Shown here: piece by piece, positions 29,065-36,801 of the stretch
Layout of the letters: every line of letters starts with the position of its first letter
Numbering within the stretch: position 1 is the stretch's first letter
Source: an uncultured Nitrospira sp.
Lineage (GTDB): Bacteria > Nitrospirota > Nitrospiria > Nitrospirales > Nitrospiraceae
Direction: 5' to 3'
DNA: 51,187 bases
Assembly (NCBI GenBank): GCA_902500775.1
Contig: CABVRZ010000034.1
Span: 1-51,187 of the forward strand
Notes under the pieces: generated by a model
The model's database searches: none
Seen by the model: only the letters and a program-made list of their open reading frames with translations
Told to the model about the DNA's origin: nothing
Made by a program: the position numbers and the translations under genes

Positions 29065-29931
29065 TCAATCGAAGACCACGGTTTTTCTCCCATACACCAA
29101 GACTCGTCGCTCAATGTGGCGGCGCACTGCCCTTGCCAGCACGACTTCCTCAAGATCCCGTCCTTTCCGAACGAGATCTTCTACGGTATCTCGGTGTCCT
29201 ACCCGAATGACGTCTTGCTCGATGATAGGCCCCTCATCCAGGTCTTGAGTCGCGTAATGGGCGGTCGCCCCGATGATCTTCACGCCTCGGTCGTAGGCCT
29301 GCCGATAGGGATTGGCTCCGATAAAGGCCGGGAGGAACGAATGATGAATGTTGATGACGGGGCAACCGACCTGAGTCAAAAACTCGGCACTGAGGATTTG
29401 CATGTAGCGCGCCATGACGACGAGTTCGACGTGATGCTCCTTCAGCAAGGCCAGGACTTGTTGTTCCTGCTGAGGCTTGGTCTCCTTCGTGACGGGGTAG
29501 ACGACATAGGGGATGTTGAAAAGCTCGGCCCAACTTGCACAAGTGTCGTGGTTCGAAATGATGACGGGAATATCGATGTGCAATTCGTCTCGGCGATGTC
29601 GCTGGAGGAGATCAGCGAGGCAATGATCTTGTTTTGAAACGAGAAACCCGACGCGAGGCCGCTGAGCGGACGGATAGACTTCGTAGTGCATCTCGTACAC
29701 TTTGGCGATCGGGTCAAATGCGGCCGGAATATCGCTGGGAGGCATCTGAAGCCCATCCGTGGCAAACTCCATCCTCATGAGAAAAACGTTTGTGTCTTCG
29801 TCGGTGTGATGGTCGGAGTCGAGAATGTTGCCGCCGAAGTCGTGAATGAACCCCGATACCCGTGCAACGATGCCTTTGCGATCCTTGCAACGGATCAGGA
29901 GAATGATCGAGTCCTTCTTCCGCGTCGTCAT
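29065..29931 (-). CDS. purU: formyltetrahydrofolate deformylase
   Basis: PurU hydrolyses 10-formyl-THF to formate and THF, which balances one-carbon pools. The 288-residue protein has an N-terminal ACT domain (LLIRCKDRKGIVARVSGFI) and a formyltransferase-like catalytic domain. The catalytic Asn-His and Asp are in INIHHSFLPAF and ATAHYATQDLDEGPII. gcvP in the same window also acts in one-carbon metabolism, but the two genes are not adjacent. The start at ATG 29931 is the first in frame. Confidence 0.95.
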   Translation of the reverse strand: MTTRKKDSIILLIRCKDRKGIVARVSGFIHDFGGNILDSDHHTDEDTNVFLMRMEFATDGLQMPPSDIPAAFDPIAKVYEMHYEVYPSAQRPRVGFLVSKQDHCLADLLQRHRRDELHIDIPVIISNHDTCASWAELFNIPYVVYPVTKETKPQQEQQVLALLKEHHVELVVMARYMQILSAEFLTQVGCPVINIHHSFLPAFIGANPYRQAYDRGVKIIGATAHYATQDLDEGPIIEQDVIRVGHRDTVEDLVRKGRDLEEVVLARAVRRHIERRVLVYGRKTVVFD

Positions 29932-29993
29932 GGGTATGTGCTCCGATTTGGAATTGGTGCGGTACGTGTAAGAAGAACGGTCAGACGCTGCAC

Positions 29994-31436
29994 TCAGTGA
30001 ATAGCAGTTGCCGTAATGCGGCCGACGAGGTCGAATCCTGCGGCATCGGTGATCTCGACTCTGCAGAAATCGCCGGGTGCCGGATCTGAAGCCTTACCAC
30101 CGGCGTCGGTTGAGTCTTCATCGACATAGACGACGCCGTCGATTTCAGGCGCAAGCCCCTCGTGGCGTCCTTCGAGAACGCCTTCTGTGTCGTCGGATCG
30201 TCCATCAATAAGGACATCGAGGATCGATCCAATCGTGGCTCTGCCTTTGGCAGTGGCAATGGTTTCTTGAACTGAGAGGATGGTATTGCGGCGGTCATCC
30301 ATCACCTCGCGTTCGACTTTCTCGTCTAACTCAGCTGCCGGGGTTTGGTCCTCATCCGAGTACACAAACGCTGCGACTCGATCGAACTCCGCCTGTTCCA
30401 CATAGTCGCGCAGCTCAGTGAAGGCCGCCTCAGTTTCTCCCGGGAAGCCCACGATGAAGGCCGTCCGGAAGGTGACTCCGGGGATGCGGGTTCGGATGCG
30501 GTCGACGAGGGATTCGATTGATGCGCGATTGCCGAGTCGATGCATTCGGTGAAGCATCCGGTCATTGATGTGTTGAAGCGGCATGTCGATGTATTTCGTG
30601 ATCTTTTCTTCCCCAGCGTAGAGATCAAGAAGGTCGTCAGTGACTTGTTGTGGGTAGAGGTAAAACGGCCGGATCCATCGGAGGCCATCCACTTTGACCA
30701 AGTCACGGAGGAGCGAGACGAGCCCTTGGCGAATGCCGAGATCCACGCCATAGTTGATGGTGTCTTGCGAGATGAGGTTGATTTCTTTGACCCCTTCGGC
30801 GGCGAGCTGGCGCGCTTCTGCCACGATGGATTCCACCGGTCTGCTGCGTTGCTTGCCGCGCATCAACGGAATCGCGCAGAACGTACAATTGCGGTTGCAG
30901 CCTTCGGCGATTTTGACGTAGGCGCTGTGCTGCTTGCCGAGCCTCAATCGAGGCGCCAGTTCGTCATAGAGATAGGGCGGCTTGCTCATCCAGATACGCT
31001 GACGGCGCTTCTTGGGCGTCAAAAGTGCTCGGCAAATCTCCGCGATCTTTCCGAACTCGCCGGTGCCGACCACGGCATCGAGTTCCGGCAATTCTTTCAG
31101 CAGGTCTCCTTGATAGCGCTGGGCCAAGCAGCCTGCTGCGATCAAGACTCGGCAGGTTCCGGTCTTCTTCAGCTGCCCATGTTCGAGGATCGTGTTGATC
31201 GATTCTTCTTTGGCTTCTTCGATGAAGCCGCAGGTATTCACAATGACCACCTCGGCTTGTGTTGGGTCCCCCGTGAGTTGGAACCCTTCGGCGACCAACG
31301 TTCCGAGCATGATTTCCGAGTCGACCTGATTCTTGGAGCAGCCAAGGTTCACAAAACCGATGGTGGTCGTTCCCTGACGGGCCGTCGTCGAGGTCGCCGA
31401 TCCGGCACGCCGTGGAATAATCAAAGGTTGAGACAT
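29994..31436 (-). CDS. rimO: ribosomal protein uS12 methylthiotransferase
   Basis: RimO adds a methylthio group to an aspartate of ribosomal protein uS12. The 480-residue protein has the three N-terminal cluster cysteines (GCSKNQVDSE, NTCGF, AGCLAQR) that separate methylthiotransferases from other radical SAM enzymes. It also has the radical SAM CNRNCTFC motif and a C-terminal TRAM domain. It starts with a basic stretch of about 20 residues not usually needed. purU follows with about 60 bp between, so they may be cotranscribed. Confidence 0.96.
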   Translation of the reverse strand: MSQPLIIPRRAGSATSTTARQGTTTIGFVNLGCSKNQVDSEIMLGTLVAEGFQLTGDPTQAEVVIVNTCGFIEEAKEESINTILEHGQLKKTGTCRVLIAAGCLAQRYQGDLLKELPELDAVVGTGEFGKIAEICRALLTPKKRRQRIWMSKPPYLYDELAPRLRLGKQHSAYVKIAEGCNRNCTFCAIPLMRGKQRSRPVESIVAEARQLAAEGVKEINLISQDTINYGVDLGIRQGLVSLLRDLVKVDGLRWIRPFYLYPQQVTDDLLDLYAGEEKITKYIDMPLQHINDRMLHRMHRLGNRASIESLVDRIRTRIPGVTFRTAFIVGFPGETEAAFTELRDYVEQAEFDRVAAFVYSDEDQTPAAELDEKVEREVMDDRRNTILSVQETIATAKGRATIGSILDVLIDGRSDDTEGVLEGRHEGLAPEIDGVVYVDEDSTDAGGKASDPAPGDFCRVEITDAAGFDLVGRITATAIH

Positions 31437-31516
31437 GGAGGCAGTCTACGGGAGGGTCAAAAAGACTGTCAATTAGCCTCTTGCGGGAGGACGCACAATT
31501 CCCCTAGAGTGCCCGC

Positions 31517-32053
31517 ATGCTTCGAACCTTTCAGGGCATCAAGCCGACCGTCCCGAAGTCTTGCTTTGTCGACACCACGGCCGTCGTGATCGGCGATGTC
31601 GTGCTAGGCGAAGAGTCCAGCGTCTGGTTCAATGCTGTGATCAGAGGCGACGTCCACTACATTCGGATCGGCAATCGAACCAATGTGCAGGACCTGTGCA
31701 TGCTCCATGTCACGCATGACACGCACCCACTCATCATCGGCAATGAGGTGACGATCGGTCACAATGTAGTCTTGCACGGCTGTACGATCAAGGATCGCGT
31801 GTTGGTCGGCATGGGCACCATTGTCATGGATGGCGCGGTGATCGGGGAAGATTCCGTGGTGGGAGCGGGAGCCTTGGTCATCGAAGGGACCATCGTGCCA
31901 CCGAACAGTTTGGTCCTTGGCTCGCCGGCCAGGGTCAAGCGCTCAGTCACGGAGAAGGAGTTGGCCTGGATTAAAGAATCGGCGAGTAATTACGTGAAGT
32001 ACGCCGGACAGTATTTGGGTGATTCTGCCAAGAAAACTGGTTTTCAACTCTGA
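31517..32053 (+). CDS. gamma-carbonic-anhydrase-like hexapeptide-repeat protein
   Basis: The 178-residue protein has the left-handed beta-helix hexapeptide pattern (IGDVVLG, VIRGDVHYIRIG, MDGAVIGEDSVVGAGALVIEG). Histidines are at the expected metal positions (VQDLCMLHVTHDTH and GHNVVLHG). The family includes the Cam/CamH carbonic anhydrases and close relatives such as YrdA/PaaY, which are not all active. Catalytic activity cannot be assigned from this sequence alone. A short helix at the C terminus ends the chain. The gene is divergent from rimO and convergent with the next gene, from which it is separated by 22 bp. Confidence 0.88.
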   Translation: MLRTFQGIKPTVPKSCFVDTTAVVIGDVVLGEESSVWFNAVIRGDVHYIRIGNRTNVQDLCMLHVTHDTHPLIIGNEVTIGHNVVLHGCTIKDRVLVGMGTIVMDGAVIGEDSVVGAGALVIEGTIVPPNSLVLGSPARVKRSVTEKELAWIKESASNYVKYAGQYLGDSAKKTGFQL

Positions 32054-32074
32054 CCGAACTCAGCCCCCCGTCGG

Positions 32075-32770
32075 TCAGTCGCCACCAATCGTTATGAAGC
32101 AAATCGGATCTTCCACAAGCGCCGTGGCGTACTGTTTCCGCCCCACTCGATAGGGAATTCCATGTCGGTGACACCAGTCCGCAATCCAGATCGCTTCTTC
32201 TGTTGAGGTCGTGACCAATCCCGGCGTTGTTAATTTCGCCATGCAGCGATCGACAATCGCTTGGACGACTCGCCGTTCTTTCTGAAAACCAAGTGGATCG
32301 AAGGTGACCGGATCTGCTCGACCATAGGACAGCGGGGAGAGATGGGAAAACCGTTCCGGATCATTCAAGACGCTCACGATCCACAGATGATCGAAGCGGC
32401 CGGCAGCGGAAGAAGCGTCCTGCGCATGAAACTTCACAGGCAGCGATCGACAGGCTCGATTGAGGACAGTGACCTCCGACCGTCGGAGATTGTAAGGCTC
32501 GACATGTCGTTCACGTTCCATCGCTTCAGCGAACAATGGCGGGAGCTCAGCAACCCCGGCGCCCACGTAGAGACTTCGCCCACCATGTGGCAACTTCTGT
32601 ATGAGAGCCTCAGCCACCTTCATTCCCAGTCTCCGACAGGGCTCTCGCTTAGTTCGCCAGAACTCCTTGCCGCCCTCATAGCAGTAAACGGACTCCAGCC
32701 GCTTGTACTCGAGGCGATCAAACACGGAGGCGATGACTCGGCGTGTTGAACCAGAGAGGCGTGTTTCCAT
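32075..32770 (-). CDS. methyltransferase-like hypothetical protein
   Basis: The 231-residue protein has a Rossmann-type segment SLYVGAGVAELPPLFAEAM (motif I-like GxGxxE) followed by an ERHVEPYNLRRSE stretch and FDHLWIVSVLNDP, the layout of a class I SAM-dependent methyltransferase. Later parts do not match a family I recognise. The N terminus is highly basic (RVIASVFDRLEYKRLE). The stop is only 22 bp from the stop of the plus-strand carbonic-anhydrase-like gene. The call is a structural guess. Confidence 0.45.
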   Translation of the reverse strand: METRLSGSTRRVIASVFDRLEYKRLESVYCYEGGKEFWRTKREPCRRLGMKVAEALIQKLPHGGRSLYVGAGVAELPPLFAEAMERERHVEPYNLRRSEVTVLNRACRSLPVKFHAQDASSAAGRFDHLWIVSVLNDPERFSHLSPLSYGRADPVTFDPLGFQKERRVVQAIVDRCMAKLTTPGLVTTSTEEAIWIADWCHRHGIPYRVGRKQYATALVEDPICFITIGGD

Positions 32771-33010
32771 GGTCGCTCACTTATCTCACAAAACCTCGCA
32801 AAGAATCGATGCAGGTTTCTCATTCTTCATGATTCATGAGCAACGCGATGTAGTGAGCAGAAGACGCCAGAGTCGGTTTAGGCAACGACCGTATGTTGCT
32901 CTTGAACCTACAGTATGAAAATCGGCTACCAGATCAGCGGCGGGTAGCGACAGGAACAATGAACCAAGGCAACCTTTCATTTCTGCGTAAGATAGGCTAG
33001 AGTTATTCTC

Positions 33011-33250
33011 ATGGCTCCAACCACACAGCAACTCTTGAAGGATGCGCTGCAGCTACCGGATCAACAACGTGCGAAATTAGTTGTCGAATTGCTCGATAGT
33101 CTTCCACCGGCGGAACCGGGACAAGTGCGAAGTGACGCAGCATGGCTTGCGGAAATTGACCGCCGCGCACGGGCAGCGCAAGCGGGAGTTCCCGGCGTCG
33201 CCTGGGAAGAGGCGCGCAAGCAGGTGCTGGATCGCCTGCCCAAACGGTGA
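33011..33250 (+). CDS. antitoxin of a RelE/ParE-type module (addiction module protein family)
   Basis: The 79-residue protein begins with ALQLPDQQRAKLVVELLDSL, the characteristic start of the putative addiction-module component family. A linker (PPAEPGQVRSDAAWLAEIDRR) and a basic C-terminal tail follow. Proteins of this family neutralise the partner RelE/ParE toxin and repress their own operon. The stop codon overlaps the toxin start by four bases (GTGA), giving translational coupling. Confidence 0.87.
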   Translation: MAPTTQQLLKDALQLPDQQRAKLVVELLDSLPPAEPGQVRSDAAWLAEIDRRARAAQAGVPGVAWEEARKQVLDRLPKR

Positions 33251-33564
33251 AACCTGTTGGTCTCTCACTTGAGGCCGTGGCAGAGCTGGCCGAGGCTGCA
33301 TCCTGGTACGAAACTCGCCAACGTGGGCTTGCAATCAGATTCCTTCAGGATATCGATCAAACACGACAGGCAATAGAATCCCGTCCTCTTTCGTTTCCCA
33401 GACTTGCCGATACGGCTAGTGATCTGGAGATCCGGCGAGCCTTACTTCCCAGATTTCCCTATGCACTGGTGTTTCTTGATCTCCCGACCGAAATCCGGGT
33501 TCTCGCAGTCGCCCACGCCAAACGCCGCCCCGACTACTGGCTGAACCGTCTGCACACCACCTGA
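33247..33564 (+). CDS. RelE/ParE-family toxin
   Basis: The 105-residue protein has the RelE/ParE pattern: LEAVAELAEAASWYETRQRGLAIRFLQDI at the N terminus, then the middle DLEIRRALLPRFPYALVFLDL and the final strand IRVLAVAHAKRRPDYW. Members are ribosome-dependent mRNA interferases or gyrase poisons; which applies here cannot be told. The GTG start overlaps the antitoxin stop by four bases. The pair opens a 3-kb accessory stretch. Confidence 0.88.
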   Translation: MKPVGLSLEAVAELAEAASWYETRQRGLAIRFLQDIDQTRQAIESRPLSFPRLADTASDLEIRRALLPRFPYALVFLDLPTEIRVLAVAHAKRRPDYWLNRLHTT

Positions 33565-33630
33565 AGCGTACCTGGGAGTCGCCGATCAACGTCCTCGCTT
33601 TTATGCCCCTGCCTTAAACTTGAATATTCC

Positions 33631-33713
33631 CCGTAGCTTGCTACGGGGTTCAGTTCTGTTTCCGAGAAGTCTTCGAAGCTATGTTCTGTGATACCCCGCA
33701 GCTTGCTGCGGGG
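33631..33713. repeat. two palindromic hairpins (CCCCGYAGC type)
   Basis: CCCCGTAGCTTGCTACGGGG (33631-33650) and CCCCGCAGCTTGCTGCGGGG (33694-33713) are near-identical 20-bp palindromes 43 bp apart, like REP-type hairpins. They lie downstream of the toxin gene and could end its transcript or be relics of mobile repeat units. Confidence 0.75.
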
Positions 33714-34049
33714 AGCATCATTTCGTGTTGGAGAAGCGACTGTAGGAAATCGTCGAGTCGGTAACAACGCAAATATCTGGCCAAGTTTTGTCGCGAGTTC
33801 TGAATCGCGATGAGTGAGGAACTTGTAGAGCCGAATATGTAGTGATTCAGGATGTCATGTCCTCGTGCTTGTTGGGGCGATGCACCGATCCGTGCCATGC
33901 TCCAACCTACCTTCTGGCAAGCATTGACAAGTACTTAAAGGAACAGGACAATCCTGAACCAGATGCGGTTTGCCTCGTCAAATTGTTCCTGTGAGCAGAG
34001 TTATTGGTTAGAGTGTCCAAACAGAGTTTTTCATGCAAGCACAAACACA
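33714..34049. other. intergenic stretch upstream of the HEPN-like operon
   Basis: No gene with a family resemblance is seen. A minus-strand frame (33650-33898) runs through a hairpin and is not convincing. This stretch should contain the promoter of the two-gene operon that starts at 34050. It looks richer in A and T than the flanking core genes. Confidence 0.4.
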
Positions 34050-34778
34050 ATGAGCAATGCCTGCAATGATCATTACAAACAGCTTCATGCAGAGTCGGGT
34101 GCTGTATTAGCTGAATCATTCGCTGGCTCACGTGCTGAGGCAATGGCAAAGAGTCATGCATTCATTGGCGATCTTGGCTTGTGGATTGTTGAACTTGGTA
34201 AGCGACCTGAAGTCCCAGTGCTCCAGGCAACACATAGAGAGTATCAGTTCGCGCTTTTGGCTTTATCGGCTGGGCATTATCGCGCAGCATTCTCGGCGCT
34301 TCGCCTGACTCTTGAGCTCGGTTTTGCCGCTGTGCAATGGTCAGCCAATGAACGAGAATTGCGAGAATGGCTCCGGGGCCAGCGGGATACCAATTGGTTG
34401 TCCCTGATTGATGCGGAGAAGGGTATCCTCTCCAAGCAGTTCGTTCTTCTCTTTTCTGAAAGTCTAGCGGATGAAGCTGCTCAGTATCGTTCCGCAGCAG
34501 CAGTTTATCGAGAATGCTCTGAGTATGTCCATGGTAATGCACACACTCACCGTTCAATACCCGAACAGCTCACGTTCGACGACGCTTCATTCGAGGCATG
34601 GCAAAAGAAAGCATCCGTGGTTCGTCTAACCATCTCCTATGCCTTGGCGGCTAGATATCTATGCGATTTCGATGCAGCGAATCGGTCACATCTGGAGAAT
34701 ACGCTAATGGACCAACTTGGTCATTCGGGTGGGGTAAGAGCGCTTCTCGGAGGACCGTCTGAGGTGAGCAATGGCTGA
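34050..34778 (+). CDS. all-alpha protein with a HEPN-like RxxxxxxH motif (putative effector)
   Basis: From ATG 34050 the product has 242 residues; a longer frame starts at 33963. It is predicted to be all helical. The segment REYQFALLALSAGHYRAAFSALRLTLELGF, then WSANERELREWLRG, and then YRECSEYVHGNAHTH resembles families with HEPN folds. R154 to H161 gives R-x6-H, the catalytic spacing of HEPN ribonucleases. The stop overlaps the next gene's start by 8 bp, so the two are translationally coupled. The HEPN reading is an inference from motif and helix pattern; other all-alpha scaffolds are possible. Confidence 0.5.
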   Translation: MSNACNDHYKQLHAESGAVLAESFAGSRAEAMAKSHAFIGDLGLWIVELGKRPEVPVLQATHREYQFALLALSAGHYRAAFSALRLTLELGFAAVQWSANERELREWLRGQRDTNWLSLIDAEKGILSKQFVLLFSESLADEAAQYRSAAAVYRECSEYVHGNAHTHRSIPEQLTFDDASFEAWQKKASVVRLTISYALAARYLCDFDAANRSHLENTLMDQLGHSGGVRALLGGPSEVSNG

Positions 34779-36384
34779 ATTTTTTTATCGGACGGAGGAT
34801 ATCAAGCCTGAAGAGGTGGCAAAGTACTTCGTCGAGACGAAGCGCGATCGCGAGATCATTAATGCTCTCAAGGCTCGGAATCCGGTGGTCCTTGCTGGTA
34901 GTCGAGGAGTCGGTAAGTCTTTTCTTTTGCGTGTAGCTGAATCAGAGCTACTCGCCGAATTCGAATCTCAGAGAGCATTGCCGGTATATGTAAGTTTCAA
35001 TCGCAGTTCCCTCATCAACACTACGGACCCACAACAATTTCAACATTGGATGCTTGCGCGTATTTGCGCACGCATCGTGCGTACGCTTAATACTGTTGGG
35101 TTGAGTGTGGGTAAATCTCGAGCATTGAGTATTCTAAGGGGAGATTCTGCAGACCCAATCCCTGATTCTGAAACGCCTATAGAGAGATTGGTTCATAGTT
35201 TTGAGGAATCGTGGAAAGGGGAACCAATCACCATTGATTTGTCTTCGCTGCCCACCTTAGACGATTTTAGAGATGCGGTAGAAGATCTTTGCAAGGATGA
35301 TAATATCACGCGCATAGTCGTGCTCATTGACGAGGCTGCGCACATACTTCTTCCTGAACAGCAACGACAGTTTTTCACCTTGTTCAGGGACCTGCGTTCG
35401 CCCTACCTTGGCTGTAAGGCTGCAGTCTATCCAGGTGTCACCTCTTACGGGGATACGTTTCAGCCATTGCACGATGCAACCGTGCTTTCTTTTGACCGGG
35501 ACATTCTTGGTGCTGATTACGTCGGAACGATGCGAGAGATTGTTGAGAAACAAGCAGAAAGTGCAACTTTGGAGGACATCGCGCGTAACGATAAGAACTT
35601 CACACTTCTCGCGTACGCAGCCAGTGGAAATCCGAGGATCTTGCTGAAGACTCTTGCGCGTGCGCCTCGACTCAGCGCTACGCAGACAAACGATGTTGTG
35701 CGTGAGTACTACCGGAATGACCTCTGGTCTGAACATTCAACACTTCCGGAGAAGTATGCTGGACATCAATACCTGATAGATTGGGGACGGCAGTTCATTG
35801 AAGGTGCTGTACTTCCAGATCTGCAAAAGAAAAACGAGCAGTACTTGGAGCAAGAGCAGAAGTCCACATGTTTCTTTTGGATACATCGTGATGCTCCACA
35901 GCCTGTGAAAGAGGCGCTCAAGTTATTAGCCTACAGCGGGATTGTCACCGAGCATGCCACTGGAATTCGAGCAACACGAAGCGAAGTCGGCTCGCGTTAC
36001 GCTGTAAATCTCGGTGCGTTAATAGCGCAGGAGGGTATACCTACCAGTACAGGTCTGCGCATAGCTAGAAATCTCACACCAAAACGAATGAGTGAGTTCG
36101 GGGCCAATCATTCTATATATCAAAGCCTGCTCTCTGCCGTCCCAACATTCGCGGAGCCGAGCGTAGGAGTCGTACTAAAGCAGCGGTTAGCTAAACCATT
36201 AAACGTCCTAGATATCACTGAGTGGCAACTTACAAGATTACAGAAACTTGAATTAAAAACAGTTGGTGATGTGTTGCTAGCGAGTGAGAGTGAGCTTCAG
36301 ACACTGTCGTATGTGGGGGAGAAGAGATCTCGACGGATTCGAAATGCGGCGCTCGCTGCTGTATTTGAGTACCTGTCTGGATGA
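34771..36384 (+). CDS. AAA/STAND-type ATPase with C-terminal helix-hairpin-helix domain
   Basis: The 537-residue protein has a P-loop (GSRGVGKS, residues 43-50) and a Walker B strand (RIVVLIDEAAHIL, Asp187-Glu188). A sensor-like segment ASGNPRILLKTLAR follows at about 285-300, as in ORC/STAND ATPases. A winged-helix-like middle region follows. The last roughly 60 residues (ITEWQLTRLQKLELKTVGDV and onward to GEKRSRRIRNAALAAV) resemble a helix-hairpin-helix or RNA polymerase alpha-CTD-like fold that could bind DNA. It overlaps the upstream HEPN-like gene by 8 bp. This pairing of a switch ATPase with a small helical protein is the form of many anti-phage systems; no known named system is recognised. 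Confidence 0.7.
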   Translation: MAEFFYRTEDIKPEEVAKYFVETKRDREIINALKARNPVVLAGSRGVGKSFLLRVAESELLAEFESQRALPVYVSFNRSSLINTTDPQQFQHWMLARICARIVRTLNTVGLSVGKSRALSILRGDSADPIPDSETPIERLVHSFEESWKGEPITIDLSSLPTLDDFRDAVEDLCKDDNITRIVVLIDEAAHILLPEQQRQFFTLFRDLRSPYLGCKAAVYPGVTSYGDTFQPLHDATVLSFDRDILGADYVGTMREIVEKQAESATLEDIARNDKNFTLLAYAASGNPRILLKTLARAPRLSATQTNDVVREYYRNDLWSEHSTLPEKYAGHQYLIDWGRQFIEGAVLPDLQKKNEQYLEQEQKSTCFFWIHRDAPQPVKEALKLLAYSGIVTEHATGIRATRSEVGSRYAVNLGALIAQEGIPTSTGLRIARNLTPKRMSEFGANHSIYQSLLSAVPTFAEPSVGVVLKQRLAKPLNVLDITEWQLTRLQKLELKTVGDVLLASESELQTLSYVGEKRSRRIRNAALAAVFEYLSG

Positions 36385-36507
36385 GCAGGGTAACTATCCA
36401 TTGTAACGCAGGGACCAGTTACTTATCGTAAGGTGGTGGTGTAGCAGAACGATTTCCCCTCCTTTGTTGAAGCGTACGCTATCTTTCTAAGCAACTCCAT
36501 GGCGAAG
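36385..36507. other. gap after the ATPase gene
   Basis: No gene, terminator or known repeat is seen in these 120 bases. Confidence 0.4.
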
Positions 36508-36600
36508 ATGTCGAGTGCATCGGACAGCCGATGCTAGTGGGAATTGCGGAAGTTGGCCGTGTCGGTCGGCGTCATGCTTTGCCCTTCGACTGGAAGCCGA
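36508..36600 (-). pseudogene. decayed fragment of an M28 peptidase gene
   Basis: On the minus strand, one frame reads TPTDTANFRNSH, then a stop codon (TAG), then HRLSDALD. This matches the C-terminal zinc-site region of the intact M28 peptidase gene nearby (LTDTANFRNPHYHRPTDTLD). The homology is visible at DNA level with many substitutions. No upstream catalytic part remains. It is a relic of a duplication or of a related gene. Confidence 0.7.
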
Positions 36601-36678
36601 TCCGTTGCTTAGATGAGTCGGGTGGTGGTTGCAGCAACGGCTTCAGCTTCTCATACAGGTCGACCAAGGGGGTTGCAG

Positions 36679-36707
36679 ACTTGAGGTCGCAATTTGCGAC
36701 CTCAAGT
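36679..36707. repeat. 29-bp near-perfect palindrome
   Basis: ACTTGAGGTCGCAA is followed by a single T and then TTGCGACCTCAAGT, a 14-bp inverted repeat with one central base. It lies in noncoding sequence between the peptidase relic and the intact peptidase. It could be a protein-binding operator or the remains of a mobile repeat. Confidence 0.75.
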
Positions 36708-36801
36708 TGTTGAACTCAGCGATCGCCAGTTGAAAGGAAAAATCGTCAGGGAACCGTTGTCGATTCCGTTTGAATGCCTCGTTGAAGCGTTTCGTCGGCA
36801 G

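Noticed and set aside
33650-33898. A minus-strand frame upstream of the HEPN-like operon
   Set aside because: It includes one of the hairpin repeats in its C-terminal part and has no family match, so I treat it as chance.
36531-36713. A 60-codon plus-strand frame in the accessory block
   Set aside because: It runs across the peptidase relic and the 29-bp palindrome, lacks a ribosome binding site, and has no consistent family match beyond a short ORF6N-like tail.
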